Source of the DNA: Candidatus Nitrospira kreftii
Lineage (GTDB): Bacteria > Nitrospirota > Nitrospiria > Nitrospirales > Nitrospiraceae
Length of the DNA stretch: 64,000 nucleotides
Direction of reading: 5' to 3'
Assembly: GCA_014058405.1 (NCBI GenBank)
Contig: CP047423.1
Coordinates: forward strand, 930,001-994,000
The notes beneath the pieces were generated by a model that did no database searches, had not been told where the DNA came from, and saw nothing but the letters and a program-made list of their open reading frames with translations. Both the position numbers and the translations under genes were made by a program. Below, in pieces: positions 22,190 through 31,700 of this stretch. Numbering within the stretch: the stretch's first letter is position 1; the number at the start of each line of letters is the position of its first letter.

Positions 22190-22894
22190 ATGGCGATAGG
22201 TACGCTTCTATATGAGGGAAAGGCGAAGAAGATCTTTTCAACAGAAAATGCTGACCATGTCGTGCAATATTTCAAGGACGATGCCACAGCTTTCAACGCG
22301 CAGAAACGCGGCACCATCGTCGAAAAAGGTGTGATCAACAACAAGGTGTCGGAACGGATTTTCCGGCTCTTGGAACAACACGGTATCCCTACGCATTTCG
22401 TCGAACGGTTGAGTGAACGAGAAATGCTCACAAAAAAGGTTAGGATCGTGCCGGTCGAAGTCGTGATGCGCAATGTGATTGCTGGAAGTTTAGCCAAACG
22501 ACTGGGGCTAAAAGAAGGAAATCGAATTGACCCGGCAATTGTCGAGTTTTATTTCAAAAACGACGCGCTCGGCGATCCACTAGTCAATGATGATCACTTG
22601 CGGCTGATGAATGTCGCCACGCCTGGAGTCTTGCGCGAATTGCGCGAGATGGGGCATGCGGTCAACAAGGTTCTTGAGCCGTTTTTCGCTGAACGACGGA
22701 TGCAACTCGTCGATTTCAAGCTCGAGTTTGGCGTCTTTCACAGCAAGCTGATTCTGGCGGATGAAATTTCTCCGGATACGTGCCGTTTCTGGGACATGAG
22801 CACCGGTGAGTCGATGGATAAGGATCGGTTTCGAAAGGATATGGGGAAAATCGAAGAAGCGTATCAGGAAGTGTTAGCGCGAGTTTGTGGATGA
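22190..22894 (+). CDS. purC: SAICAR synthetase
   Basis: The 234-residue product begins MAIGTLLYEGKAKKIF and has the PurC signatures VVMRNVIAGSLAKRLG, LVDFKLEFG and LADEISPDTCRFWD. It joins CAIR and aspartate in purine synthesis using ATP. I chose the ATG at 22190, which gives the standard PurC N-terminus; the upstream open frame overlaps cld. The order purB-cld-purC-orf-purS-purQ indicates one operon. Confidence 0.96.
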   Translation: MAIGTLLYEGKAKKIFSTENADHVVQYFKDDATAFNAQKRGTIVEKGVINNKVSERIFRLLEQHGIPTHFVERLSEREMLTKKVRIVPVEVVMRNVIAGSLAKRLGLKEGNRIDPAIVEFYFKNDALGDPLVNDDHLRLMNVATPGVLRELREMGHAVNKVLEPFFAERRMQLVDFKLEFGVFHSKLILADEISPDTCRFWDMSTGESMDKDRFRKDMGKIEEAYQEVLARVCG

Positions 22895-22916
22895 AACGAG
22901 GGAGGAAACAGCGCGG

Positions 22917-23132
22917 ATGCTGCGGGCGTATCTGAATTATGGCCTGATCGCATCGGTGGTAGTCTGGGCGGCGATCATCGGGGTGATGGCGTATCGATTG
23001 AACGAATCTCCATGGCGTTGGGCCTTCGTTGGTCTGGTGTTTGCGGGAGGGCTGACCGTGGCGGCTATCTTGTGGATCAAGAAATATGTCGATCGTCAGA
23101 CCCAAGCGGCTGAGCGGAGGAGTCAAGAGTGA
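22917..23132 (+). CDS. Small two-helix membrane protein in the purine operon
   Basis: The 71-residue product (MLRAYLNYGLIASVVVWAA...) has two predicted membrane segments at about residues 7-25 and 37-54, and a charged C-terminus ([17 protein letters not shown]). I prefer the ATG at 22917, behind GGGAGGAAACAG; a GTG at 22887 overlapping purC would add ten residues. Its end overlaps purS. The function is unknown, and its conserved-looking slot between purC and purS is the only clue. Confidence 0.6.
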   Translation: MLRAYLNYGLIASVVVWAAIIGVMAYRLNESPWRWAFVGLVFAGGLTVAAILWIKKYVDRQTQAAERRSQE

Positions 23133-23371
23133 AAGCTAAAATTCATGTGACCTTAAAACAGGGAATTCTCGACCCACAGGGCAAGGCGATCGAACATGCT
23201 CTTGACTCATTGGGGTTTAAGAACGCGAGCAATGTCCGTGTTGGCAAGTATATGGAGCTGGATCTCCAGGAGACAGATAAGGCGAAGGCAGAGGTTGCAG
23301 TCAAGTCGATGTGTGAGAAGCTTCTGGCGAATACGATCATTGAAGAATATCGGTACGAGCTGAGTGTATGA
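23129..23371 (+). CDS. purS: FGAM synthase subunit PurS
   Basis: The 80-residue product starts at a GTG and has the PurS pattern [21 protein letters not shown], then VGKYMELDL and [17 protein letters not shown]. PurS bridges PurQ and small-type PurL in formylglycinamidine synthesis. It overlaps the stop of the upstream small membrane gene and is followed by purQ. The presence of purS, purQ and a 750-aa PurL is mutually consistent. Confidence 0.94.
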   Translation: MKAKIHVTLKQGILDPQGKAIEHALDSLGFKNASNVRVGKYMELDLQETDKAKAEVAVKSMCEKLLANTIIEEYRYELSV

Positions 23372-23399
23372 CGGTTCAGGCGTATCCTCCGAGGCGATG

Positions 23400-24113
23400 A
23401 TGAATATCGGCGTCGTTGTTTTTCCAGGGAGTAACTGCGATCACGATTGTCAGTATGTCTTTCGGGACGTGCTTGGACAAGATGTGAGCATGGTGTGGCA
23501 TAAGGAGTCGTCACTGGCCGGTTTGAATGCGGTCATCCTGCCGGGAGGGTTTTCATATGGAGACTATCTCCGTACAGGCGCGATCGCACGGTTTTCTCCG
23601 GTCATGCAGGCGGTGAAGCGATTTGCCGCCGATGGAGGTTTGGTGTTGGGGATCTGTAATGGATTTCAGATCTTGTTGGAAGCGGGGTTGCTGCCCGGCG
23701 CCATGCTGCGAAATACGTCGTTGCACTTTATCTGCCGCGAGACCTACGTCAAAGTGGAGAACGCGTCGACGCCGTTTACAAATACGTGCAAGCCCGGTCA
23801 GGTACTCAAAATCCCGATCGCTCATGCAGATGGGAACTATTACACCGATCCAGTGACCTTAGCCGGGCTTCAAGCCAATGCGCAGATCATCTTTCGCTAT
23901 TGTACGGTAGATGGGGTGGTCATGCCGGGGGCTTGTCCGAACGGCTCATTGGACAATATTGCGGGTATCCGCAATGCCGAAGGCAATGTCCTAGGTCTGA
24001 TGCCCCACCCGGAGCGCTGCGCAGAAGCAATGATGGGGAACGACGATGGGCGAGCGATCTTCTTGTCGATGATCGCGTCTTGTGAGCGGAAACAATCTGC
24101 AGGAGTACGTTAA
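23400..24113 (+). CDS. purQ: FGAM synthase glutaminase subunit PurQ
   Basis: The 237-residue product has the class I glutamine amidotransferase triad. The nucleophile Cys lies in [12 protein letters not shown], and the His and Glu lie in [11 protein letters not shown] near the C-terminus. [13 protein letters not shown] is at the start. It releases ammonia from glutamine for PurL. Two consecutive ATG codons (23397 and 23400) are possible starts behind CTCCGAGGCG. Confidence 0.96.
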   Translation: MNIGVVVFPGSNCDHDCQYVFRDVLGQDVSMVWHKESSLAGLNAVILPGGFSYGDYLRTGAIARFSPVMQAVKRFAADGGLVLGICNGFQILLEAGLLPGAMLRNTSLHFICRETYVKVENASTPFTNTCKPGQVLKIPIAHADGNYYTDPVTLAGLQANAQIIFRYCTVDGVVMPGACPNGSLDNIAGIRNAEGNVLGLMPHPERCAEAMMGNDDGRAIFLSMIASCERKQSAGVR

Positions 24114-24261
24114 GCACGTAGGTCGTCACGGGAAGAATCGAGACCTCGGGGATTTGGCGAGATCGGTTCCCAGAGGATTGAAGATGTGAAGTTGTCGCGG
24201 TAAAGTATCGTCAGTTCGTGCGGAACAATCTTATTATTCTTTCATACTGAGGAGGGTCATA

Positions 24262-24597
24262 ATGAGAGGTGTAGGTGCAGTTTTGGCGGTCATTGGTTTG
24301 TTGACCTTGGGGGTCGGTGTCAACGGTTTTGCTGCGACAGATGATGGCAGCAAGCTGATGATAAAGAGTCCAGCCGCCGGCGCCACAGTGGGGAGCGACG
24401 TTGAAGTGGTGTATGAACTCACAAAAGGTAGCCAGGCGACGCATGCTCATTGTTTTGTAGACGGGGAATATCAGAAGGGATGGAAGGGAACGGTCAAGGG
24501 GATGGCGCCCGGCAGCCATGAGATAAAGGTTGTCGCGGCAGATAAAGACCATCAGACCTTGGCTGCTGAAGCCTCAGTCAAAGTTGAAGTGCAATAA
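24262..24597 (+). CDS. Small exported protein of unknown function
   Basis: The 111-residue product has a signal peptide (MRGVGAVLAVIGLLTLGVGVNGFA, cleavage near residue 24). A compact beta-rich domain follows, with ATHAHCFVDGEYQKGWKG and a MAPGSHEIKVVAADKDHQ stretch, resembling small Ig-like or DUF4399-like periplasmic domains. It sits between purQ and purL with its own GGAGG ribosome binding site and 148 bases of leader, followed by a hairpin, so it may be a separate unit. The His-rich AHAH/H positions could bind a metal, but that is speculation. Confidence 0.65.
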   Translation: MRGVGAVLAVIGLLTLGVGVNGFAATDDGSKLMIKSPAAGATVGSDVEVVYELTKGSQATHAHCFVDGEYQKGWKGTVKGMAPGSHEIKVVAADKDHQTLAAEASVKVEVQ

Positions 24598-24626
24598 TAT
24601 CTTGGGGTTGCCCTAGTTCAGTTCGC

Positions 24627-24663
24627 GTGACCGGCAAGGCGCATGAGTCACCTTGTCGGTCAC
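24627..24663 (+). terminator. Hairpin after the exported protein gene
   Basis: GTGACCGGCAAGG at 24627-24639 pairs with CCTTGTCGGTCAC at 24651-24663 (13 bp, one G-T wobble) across an 11-base loop. There is no T run, so termination may be partial. Confidence 0.45.
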
Positions 24664-24763
24664 CCTGTGTAAGGCTCGCAACTGTGGCATGTGTATCGTG
24701 GACCTATGCTTCGAGCAGGTCAAAGCATTCAGTTGAAGTTCTTGTCATTCTGATCGCTAGAGC

Positions 24764-27016
24764 ATGATACAGGCCAGCATGCCGCCTACTACTAAAGATC
24801 TCATCGCTCAGCACAACCTGACGGGTGAAGAATACCAGAAAATCATTGATGTACTCGGGCGTGAGCCCAACTTGACGGAACTCGGCATGTTCTCGGTGAT
24901 GTGGTCTGAGCACTGTTCGTATAAGAGTTCCCGCGTGCATTTGAAGAAGCTGCCGACGACCGGGCCTCGAGTTGTGCAAGGACCGGGGGAGAACGCCGGT
25001 GCGATCGATATCGGCGATGGGCTGTGCGTCGTCTTCAAGATGGAATCACACAACCACCCGTCGTTTATCGAGCCTTATCAGGGTGCCGCCACAGGAGTCG
25101 GTGGTATTCTGCGCGATATTTTTACTATGGGGGCACGGCCGATTGCGTTGCTCGATTCGCTCCGGTTTGGGGAGTTGCACTCGGTGAAAAATCGCCACCT
25201 CATGAAGGGTGTCATCTCCGGCATTGCTGGTTATGGCAATTGCATGGGTGTGCCGACTGTGGGGGGGGAGATTGTTTTCAACGATATCTATGCGCTGAAT
25301 CCATTAGTCAATGTGTTCTGTCTAGGTGTGGCCCAGAAGGACAGGATATTCCGTGGCACCGCGGCAGGTGTCGGCAATCCTGTCATTTATTTCGGCTCCA
25401 AGACTGGCCGTGATGGTATTCACGGAGCGACGATGGCGTCGGATTCGTTCGATGATGAATCTGAGCAGAAGCGTCCAACGGTGCAGGTCGGCGATCCCTT
25501 TACTGAGAAATTGCTGTTGGAAGCCTGCCTGGAATTGATGGAACGCGACCTGCTCGTCGGGATACAAGACATGGGGGCTGCGGGGCTGACGAGCTCTTCA
25601 TGCGAAATGGCTTCACGCGCGGGCAACGGCATTGAATTGGACCTCACGGTGGTGCCTCGACGTGAACCGGGGATGACCTCCTACGAGATCATGCTGTCCG
25701 AATCTCAAGAGCGAATGCTGATGGTGGCGAAAGCCGGCATGGAAGACGAATGCCTGGCCATTTGTCGCAAGTGGGATTTGGATGTGGCCGTGGTGGGGAA
25801 AGTGACGGGGGATGGGATATTGCGCATCAGGGATCAAGGGAAGGTCGTCGCCGAAATTCCAGCCAAATCATTGGCGGACGACGGTCCGCGGTATGAGCGG
25901 CCCTACCAGCCGCCGTCTTATCAGGATATGTTGACGAACCTGAATTACGATGCCATCCCGGATGTGAGAGATGCAAATGCGGCGTTGCTGGCGTTGCTGG
26001 AATCGCCGACCATCGCCAGCAAGCGCTGGGTGTACGAACAGTATGATCATATGGTGCGGACAAACACGATGGTTCGTCCGGGGTCGGATGCGGCCGTGGT
26101 GCGGATCAAGGGCACGAATAAGGCCGTGGCCATGACGGTCGATTGCAATAGTCGCTACTGTCTCCTGCATCCCTACGAAGGAGCTCGACTTGCTGTGGCT
26201 GAGGCGGCGCGTAATCTGGTGTGTTCCGGAGCTGCCCCGATCGGTTTGACCGATTGTCTGAACTTCGGCAATCCGGAACGCTCCGATATCATGTGGCAGT
26301 TTGTCATGGCGGTTGAAGGGATGAAAGACGCCTGCGAGCATTTTCAGATCCCGATCGTCAGCGGAAACGTCAGCTTTTATAACGAAACCAATGGGCTCTC
26401 GATTTATCCCACACCAATGCTGGGGATGGTGGGACTGATCGAAGATTCAGAACGAACGATGACCCAGTGGTTCAAAGCAGAAGGAGACGATGTGTTCTTG
26501 CTCGGCTCTTCACGGGAGGATTTGGGAGGTACTGAGTATCTAAAGGTGGTGCACGCTCGAGAACAAGGATCACCGCCCTACTTGAGCATGGAGAGGGAAA
26601 AAGCGCTGCATGAATGCGTTCTTTCACTGATTCAAGACGGGCTTCTTCAGTCTGCTCACGACTGCTCGGAAGGCGGCCTTGCCGTTACATTGGCTGAATG
26701 CTGCATGTCTGGACCCGAACAGACCTTTGGCGCTGTGTTAAGATTAACGAGAGGCCGGCTCAGAAAAGACGCTGTTCTTTTCGGCGAAAGTCAGTCGAGG
26801 GTGGTGATTTCTGCAACGCCGGTTCATCGACAAGCGATTCTTGACCATGCAACTCGGTATGGGGTGCCGGTCGAAGTAATTGGGGCGATTTCAGGGACAC
26901 GGTTGGTTATGTACGTCGGAGATGAACAGTCGACGGAAAAAGTGATCGATCAGCCGGTTGCGATGCTGTATGACCGGTGGGCATTATCTCTAGAACGAAC
27001 GTTAAACGAAGCCTAG
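24764..27016 (+). CDS. purL: FGAM synthase large subunit, small-type PurL
   Basis: The 750-residue product belongs to the short PurL class that needs PurS and PurQ. It has [17 protein letters not shown], the ATP-binding [37 protein letters not shown], and the second-half LVSGNV-type motif [15 protein letters not shown]. It converts FGAR to FGAM with ATP and ammonia from PurQ. ATG 24764 is used; ATG 24779 is possible. purF follows after 25 bases. Confidence 0.95.
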   Translation: MIQASMPPTTKDLIAQHNLTGEEYQKIIDVLGREPNLTELGMFSVMWSEHCSYKSSRVHLKKLPTTGPRVVQGPGENAGAIDIGDGLCVVFKMESHNHPSFIEPYQGAATGVGGILRDIFTMGARPIALLDSLRFGELHSVKNRHLMKGVISGIAGYGNCMGVPTVGGEIVFNDIYALNPLVNVFCLGVAQKDRIFRGTAAGVGNPVIYFGSKTGRDGIHGATMASDSFDDESEQKRPTVQVGDPFTEKLLLEACLELMERDLLVGIQDMGAAGLTSSSCEMASRAGNGIELDLTVVPRREPGMTSYEIMLSESQERMLMVAKAGMEDECLAICRKWDLDVAVVGKVTGDGILRIRDQGKVVAEIPAKSLADDGPRYERPYQPPSYQDMLTNLNYDAIPDVRDANAALLALLESPTIASKRWVYEQYDHMVRTNTMVRPGSDAAVVRIKGTNKAVAMTVDCNSRYCLLHPYEGARLAVAEAARNLVCSGAAPIGLTDCLNFGNPERSDIMWQFVMAVEGMKDACEHFQIPIVSGNVSFYNETNGLSIYPTPMLGMVGLIEDSERTMTQWFKAEGDDVFLLGSSREDLGGTEYLKVVHAREQGSPPYLSMEREKALHECVLSLIQDGLLQSAHDCSEGGLAVTLAECCMSGPEQTFGAVLRLTRGRLRKDAVLFGESQSRVVISATPVHRQAILDHATRYGVPVEVIGAISGTRLVMYVGDEQSTEKVIDQPVAMLYDRWALSLERTLNEA

Positions 27017-27041
27017 TCGAGCCGACCGGCTGACGAGGGAT

Positions 27042-28472
27042 ATGAACCACGAACTGCCGATCATCTCGCCCGATAAGTTTCACGACGAATGTGCGGTCTT
27101 CGGGGTCTTTGGCCACGAGGAAGCCGCCAATCTGGCCTATCTGGGGTTGTACGCTCTACAGCATCGTGGACAAGAGGCCTCCGGAATTGTTTCAGGAGAT
27201 GGGGAGCAATTCTCCGTGCAGAAAGGCATGGGTCTGGTTGCCGATATTTTTCATAAATCGGTACTGGAGAAACTGCCTGGTCATATGGCCATCGGGCACA
27301 ATCGCTACTCCACTACCGGTGGCAACGATTTGAAGAACGTGCAGCCACTCATCGTGAACTTTGCGCTGGGCAACCTCGCATTGGCCCACAACGGTAACCT
27401 TATCAATGCTCAAATGCTTCGGCACGAACTTGAAGCCTATGGGGCGATTTTTCAATCGACATCGGACAGCGAAGTCATTATCCACCTTATCGCACACTCA
27501 CGTGCTGGTTCTTTTCTTGCGCGGATCATCGATGCGCTGAGTCAGGTGCGAGGGGCCTTTTCGGTCGTGTTGATGACCGACAATGGACTCATCGCTGCGC
27601 GTGATCCCTACGGGCTCCGGCCGCTGTGTATCGGGCGGCTGCGCAGCAGTTGGATTGTGGCGTCGGAGACCTGTGCGTTTGATTTATTGGACGCGGAATA
27701 TGTTCGCGAGGTTGAACCGGGCGAACTGATTGTGGTCAGCGATCAGGGGCTCGACAGCCACCATCCGTTTCCTAAAAAGGATCCGGCGATGTGTGTGTTC
27801 GAGTATGTGTACTTTGCCAGACCCGATAGCCGAATTTTTGGGGCCAATGCCGTGTATGCCACCCGCAAGGCATTGGGGCGACAGCTGGCGCAAGAATCAT
27901 GGGTGCCCGCTGATGTAGTGATCCCGGTTCCGGATTCCGGCGTGCCTGCGGCGCTCGGCTATTCTGAAGGTGCAGGAATCAGGTTCGAAACCGGATTGAT
28001 CCGTAATCACTATGTGGGGAGGACATTCATTGAACCGGAGCAATCGATTCGCCATTTCGGTGTCAAGGTGAAGTTGAACGCCGTGCCGGAAGTGTTGGAG
28101 GGGAAACGGGTCGTCGTCATCGATGATTCTCTCGTGCGTGGTACGACGAGCCGCAAGATCGTCAAGATGATTCGGCAGGCGGGGGCAAAAGAAGTCCACA
28201 TGAGGATCAGCTCACCGCCGATTCTTTCGCCGTGTTTTTATGGGATCGATACCCCGACGAAAAAGGAGCTGATCGCATCCGAGCATTCGATCGAGGAAAT
28301 TCGTAAATATATTACCGCTGATAGCCTGGCGTATCTCAGCCTTGATGGTATGCTGAAATCTGCCCCGAGAACTCCCGATCAATACTGCACAGCCTGTTTC
28401 ACCGAGCGCTATCCTATCCCATTTACCCGTGCGGAAGAACTTCAACTCGGCCTTTTTGAATCAGCGCGCTGA
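27042..28472 (+). CDS. purF: Amidophosphoribosyltransferase
   Basis: The 476-residue product catalyses the first committed purine step, PRPP plus glutamine to phosphoribosylamine. A 16-residue propeptide precedes Cys17 ([11 protein letters not shown]), the N-terminal nucleophile after processing. The PRPP loop [18 protein letters not shown] is present. Cysteines in [15 protein letters not shown] and [11 protein letters not shown] match the [4Fe-4S] ligands of the Bacillus-type enzyme, so an oxygen-sensitive cluster is expected. It closes the pur run. Confidence 0.95.
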   Translation: MNHELPIISPDKFHDECAVFGVFGHEEAANLAYLGLYALQHRGQEASGIVSGDGEQFSVQKGMGLVADIFHKSVLEKLPGHMAIGHNRYSTTGGNDLKNVQPLIVNFALGNLALAHNGNLINAQMLRHELEAYGAIFQSTSDSEVIIHLIAHSRAGSFLARIIDALSQVRGAFSVVLMTDNGLIAARDPYGLRPLCIGRLRSSWIVASETCAFDLLDAEYVREVEPGELIVVSDQGLDSHHPFPKKDPAMCVFEYVYFARPDSRIFGANAVYATRKALGRQLAQESWVPADVVIPVPDSGVPAALGYSEGAGIRFETGLIRNHYVGRTFIEPEQSIRHFGVKVKLNAVPEVLEGKRVVVIDDSLVRGTTSRKIVKMIRQAGAKEVHMRISSPPILSPCFYGIDTPTKKELIASEHSIEEIRKYITADSLAYLSLDGMLKSAPRTPDQYCTACFTERYPIPFTRAEELQLGLFESAR

Positions 28473-28495
28473 GATCGTTCTGTACGGACCACCTG

Positions 28496-28843
28496 ATGTC
28501 TTCTGAAGGCAATCCAAATAAACAGAAGCCAAGGGGACGACTTCGAGTACCGGTCGACTACCCTGTGAGAGTGGCAGGAGACGAAGGCTCAGGACATGGA
28601 ACCCTGATGAATTTGACGGTTACCGGAGGAGAGATCGAAAGCCACGTCCAATTTCCTGTTGGGGCGCGTGTATCTGTCCATGTGCAGCCTCCAGGTGCCA
28701 GGCCTTCCATCACTATTGCACTTGCCATCGTTCGTTGGCAGCAAAGCGATCGATTTGGACTCGAGTTTGTTCGATTTGAGGGTAACGCGAAAGAACAACT
28801 CGAGGATATGTTGAATCAGCGAGAGAACTCTGCGTCGGAGTAG
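28496..28843 (+). CDS. PilZ-domain protein
   Basis: The 115-residue product is essentially one PilZ domain. It has RGRLRVPVDYPVRV near residue 14, resembling the c-di-GMP RxxxR switch, then NLTVTGGEIES in place of the usual (D/N)xSxxG, and a C-terminal FGLEFVRF strand. It may bind cyclic di-GMP, but the substitution of Ser by Thr and the shifted Gly make binding uncertain. It follows purF by 23 bases. Confidence 0.75.
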   Translation: MSSEGNPNKQKPRGRLRVPVDYPVRVAGDEGSGHGTLMNLTVTGGEIESHVQFPVGARVSVHVQPPGARPSITIALAIVRWQQSDRFGLEFVRFEGNAKEQLEDMLNQRENSASE

Positions 28844-28961
28844 TTGCCTGCCCCCGGTGTGGTTGCTGCTCCAAAAATTGTCATGGTAGGATGCCGTGTG
28901 CTGGAAAGATCATGGTTTCTTGGTCTCGAAACTCTGAGCTTTTCTCGAACAAGAGGTAAAT

Positions 28962-29498
28962 ATGATGCCGGTGGTGCTGGCGTTGGGATGGCTGCTTTAT
29001 TCCGCTCTGAGTAGCCCACTTGTTCATGCCGTAGGATTGTTCAAAATAGGAGAGAATGCGCCCGCCTTCACCCTCACGGCCATCACTGGAGAAACGATCT
29101 CGCTTGACTCCTACAAAAGCAAAGTCGTCGTGCTAGGACTCTTTCATATCTGCGATCCTTGTATGATGCAGGGGAGCGCATTGCAAAAGGTTCACGAGTC
29201 TGTGCGAGGCAAGGACGTCGTAGTATTGGGAGTCAATTCATCAGGTAATGGGAAACGAGAAGTCGGTGAGTTCTTGTCTGGCTTTCCGGTCAAGGTCACC
29301 TACCCATATCTTCTGGATCCCGCGAAGATAACAGACAAGCTCTATGGTGGAGGCAAGTTTATTCCGAATGTGTACGTGATCGACCAGCACGGGGTTATCC
29401 GTTGGCAGCGGGTCGGGAACATGGACGTGGCTGAAGCCGACGTGATCGTTGCACAGGTTGAGAAATTGTTGGCGAGTGCATCACGGATGCAACACTAA
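28962..29498 (+). CDS. Exported thioredoxin-like (TlpA/ResA/AhpC-type) protein
   Basis: The 178-residue product has an N-terminal signal or membrane anchor (residues 1-24). A thioredoxin fold of the AhpC/TSA-Redoxin type follows, with GENAPAFTLTAITGETISL and a redox motif CDPC in HICDPCMMQG, then FIPNVYVIDQHGVIRW with the cis-Pro region. It probably reduces or exchanges disulfides in the periplasm, for instance in cytochrome c maturation, but no target is indicated by the neighbours. Confidence 0.8.
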   Translation: MMPVVLALGWLLYSALSSPLVHAVGLFKIGENAPAFTLTAITGETISLDSYKSKVVVLGLFHICDPCMMQGSALQKVHESVRGKDVVVLGVNSSGNGKREVGEFLSGFPVKVTYPYLLDPAKITDKLYGGGKFIPNVYVIDQHGVIRWQRVGNMDVAEADVIVAQVEKLLASASRMQH

Positions 29499-29515
29499 CA
29501 GGTAACAGGTCGACA

Positions 29516-29542
29516 GGCTGACAAGAGGACGTTTCTGTCAGC
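29516..29542. repeat. GGCTGACA...TGTCAGC palindrome
   Basis: GGCTGACA (29516-29523) and TGTCAGC (29536-29542) form a 7-bp stem with a 12-base loop, between the thioredoxin-like gene and the 79-aa gene. It is one of the four dispersed copies of this core in the window. Confidence 0.55.
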
Positions 29543-29555
29543 GGGAGGGTACTGC

Positions 29556-29795
29556 ATGGATGAGATGGAGGAGGGGAAACATAAATTTCTAGAAGTGGTG
29601 CAAGGCATTGACGGGTCCGTACAAGTTGTCATCCCGGTTACGCCTTCCAATAGCATGTTCCTGATCTCCTTGACGAAGGGGGCAAACCGAAAATTTATCA
29701 CTGTGCCGGAAGACGATATGATCGATATGCCCAACGAGGCAAGCATTCAAGCGAAAGTCACGAAGACGATCAAAGACGCGATCGCAGCTCTGTAA
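29556..29795 (+). CDS. Conserved-looking 79-aa protein, unknown function
   Basis: The product is a small soluble protein with no signal or membrane segment: MDEMEEGKHKFLEVVQGIDG, a beta-rich VQVVIPVTPSNSMFLISL, and a C-terminal amphipathic helix VTKTIKDAIAAL. A GGGAGGGTACTGC ribosome binding region precedes it. It heads a run of five co-directional genes of uncertain role. I recognise no family. Confidence 0.6.
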   Translation: MDEMEEGKHKFLEVVQGIDGSVQVVIPVTPSNSMFLISLTKGANRKFITVPEDDMIDMPNEASIQAKVTKTIKDAIAAL

Positions 29796-29842
29796 TACCA
29801 GTGGTGTGATGATCTCCATCCAATAAGACGCAGTTTCTTGCC

Positions 29843-30445
29843 ATGAAACAAATCTTGCCCGGAGTCTGGCAGTGGTCGTGGTTTTCAGATGAGAAGCAAC
29901 TCGATTTCAACGGCCTGTTGCTGACGATCGGGGAGCACAAGGTTCTGGTTGATCCGCCTCCGATGACCAGCGAGGCAAGTGCGATTGTTCGGCGTCATGC
30001 GCCGATCGATTACATTCTCATCACGAATCGTGATCATCTCCGCGAAGCTTCAACCTATCAGCATGAGTTTGATTGCCGATTGTATGTGCCGGAAGCTGAT
30101 GCTGCTTTGATAGGGACGAACGTGACGAAGACGTACAAAGATGGTGAGCTTTTGCCCGGCGGGATTTGGGCTGTTCATCTCAAGGATCAGAAGTCTCCAG
30201 GTGAGTCTGCCTTATTCATCGATAGAGGGCAGGGGATTCTGATTGTGGGGGATGCACTCATCGGCCAGCCTCCAGGTGCCGTACGGTTGCTTCCCTCGGA
30301 AAAGTATGTCGACGTCGAAAAAGCTAGGGAGAGGCTCTGTCGCCTCCTTAAGTACAACTTCGACAGTCTTTTGGTCGGAGACGGTGTTTCCATCCTTGCT
30401 GGTGCGAAGCGGCAAGTGTCACATCTATTAGTGGGTAGGTCATGA
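29843..30445 (+). CDS. Metallo-beta-lactamase-fold protein with degenerate metal site
   Basis: The 200-residue product follows the MBL-fold plan: VDPPPM after the first strands, ILITNRDHLRE, GESALFI, ILIVGDALIG and LLVGDGVSIL. The usual metal motif T-H-x-H-x-D-H reads T-N-R-D-H here, and the later G-H-G reads G-D-G, so most metal ligands are missing. It is either a non-catalytic binding protein or has altered chemistry. Its stop overlaps the start of the TPR gene by four bases. Confidence 0.65.
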   Translation: MKQILPGVWQWSWFSDEKQLDFNGLLLTIGEHKVLVDPPPMTSEASAIVRRHAPIDYILITNRDHLREASTYQHEFDCRLYVPEADAALIGTNVTKTYKDGELLPGGIWAVHLKDQKSPGESALFIDRGQGILIVGDALIGQPPGAVRLLPSEKYVDVEKARERLCRLLKYNFDSLLVGDGVSILAGAKRQVSHLLVGRS

Positions 30446-31266
30446 CGCTGCAGAACGGACTTTCCAAGGAATTGAACCGCCAAGGGAACGAACATTTTTC
30501 ACGCGGATACTACACAGAGGCGTATGTCTGTTATACCAAGGCGTTGGAGTGCGATCGTCTCACCGGCGATCGACGTGCGCTGGTTGCAACGCTCGGCAAT
30601 CTAGGAAACATCTGTGCAGTCAGCGGACGTCGAGACTCTGCCCAGGTGTATTACCAAGAAGTCTTGGAACTTCAGAAGATTCTAGGGGACGAGAAGGGCA
30701 TTGGAACAACGTTGGCTAATTTGGGGAATCTTAGGGCCGATGCCGGCGAGTGGGCCCGGGCGCGAGCGTATTATCTGGAGGCTCTCGATCTGATGGTCAA
30801 GACACATGATGAAGAGGCTCAAGCCGTGTTATTTTCTGATCTTGGGTTAGTGGCTCGGGAAACCGGGCAACTTGATGAGGCCATCCAGTATTATGAGCGG
30901 TCGCTGGCGCTGATGCAACGATTGGGAAATCTCGGTGGGGTCGCAGATGCATGGCGCATGATCGGCCGCACCTTCTTGGTACGAAAACACTATGACGAGG
31001 CTATCGCGTGTTGTCAAACCAGCCAATCCATCGCCGAGCGCTTACGAGACGAGCTTCGCACGGGTGGCGCTCGTTACCTACTGGCTCAATGTTACGAAGA
31101 GATGGGACGTTTGCAAGAGGCATCGGACTTGCTCGAGCTGGTTGTGACCATGGACCGTAAGTATGGACTCCCAAAACTTGAAGAAAACACGGAGCGTTTG
31201 CAGAGGCTGCGTGCCCGTCTCGTCCAACAATTCCCACTGCCGGCTCGTCAAGGAAGGTTCGCATGA
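30442..31266 (+). CDS. TPR-repeat protein
   Basis: The 274-residue product is built of about six tetratricopeptide units. Examples are GNEHFSRGYYTEAYVCYTKALE, LGNLGNICAVSGRRDSAQVYYQ and LGLVARETGQLDEAIQYYERSL. It has no signal peptide. TPR proteins act as binding scaffolds. The start overlaps the MBL-like gene and its end overlaps the next gene (both 4 bases), so the products are probably made together. Confidence 0.85.
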   Translation: MTLQNGLSKELNRQGNEHFSRGYYTEAYVCYTKALECDRLTGDRRALVATLGNLGNICAVSGRRDSAQVYYQEVLELQKILGDEKGIGTTLANLGNLRADAGEWARARAYYLEALDLMVKTHDEEAQAVLFSDLGLVARETGQLDEAIQYYERSLALMQRLGNLGGVADAWRMIGRTFLVRKHYDEAIACCQTSQSIAERLRDELRTGGARYLLAQCYEEMGRLQEASDLLELVVTMDRKYGLPKLEENTERLQRLRARLVQQFPLPARQGRFA

Positions 31267-31700
31267 CTGAAGCAGTCTCTTCTGTCTGGATGCAACTTCG
31301 TCATCAATTGGTTCGATCTTTCCCAGGATTCTACGAATTGGAACCCAACGGACCGCTAGCCATGGATTTGGGGGAAGATGGTTGGATCTTGGAAGTCAGA
31401 CCAGAAGGCAAAGTTGTGTGCCAGTATGGAGTCGCAATGGAAGATGTCATGGCGCTGATGTCGGACGGGACGCCGGAGGATTTAGGAACCGATGAAGTTG
31501 CAAAGCAGGCAAAGTATTTTCTCCAGCCTGCGGTAAACAAGTATCGGGCACTTCTGCTCCAATCGGGGTTTGTCGAAGAGACCGAGACGACCGACGAGTT
31601 CGTGGCGGTCACATTTTCCAGAACAGTCGATCTTCACAATCGCACAAAACTTGAGGATCTCCTCCGCTGGTGCTGCCGAGAACTCGGAAAGGCATCGTGA
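31263..31700 (+). CDS. 145-aa protein of unknown function
   Basis: The product is a soluble acidic protein, with MTEAVSSVWMQLRHQLVRSFPGFYELEPN and DLGEDGWILEVRPEGKVVCQYGVAMEDVMALM. I recognise no family. It overlaps the TPR gene upstream and the methyltransferase downstream by four bases each, and looks like a genuine member of this coupled set. Confidence 0.6.
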   Translation: MTEAVSSVWMQLRHQLVRSFPGFYELEPNGPLAMDLGEDGWILEVRPEGKVVCQYGVAMEDVMALMSDGTPEDLGTDEVAKQAKYFLQPAVNKYRALLLQSGFVEETETTDEFVAVTFSRTVDLHNRTKLEDLLRWCCRELGKAS

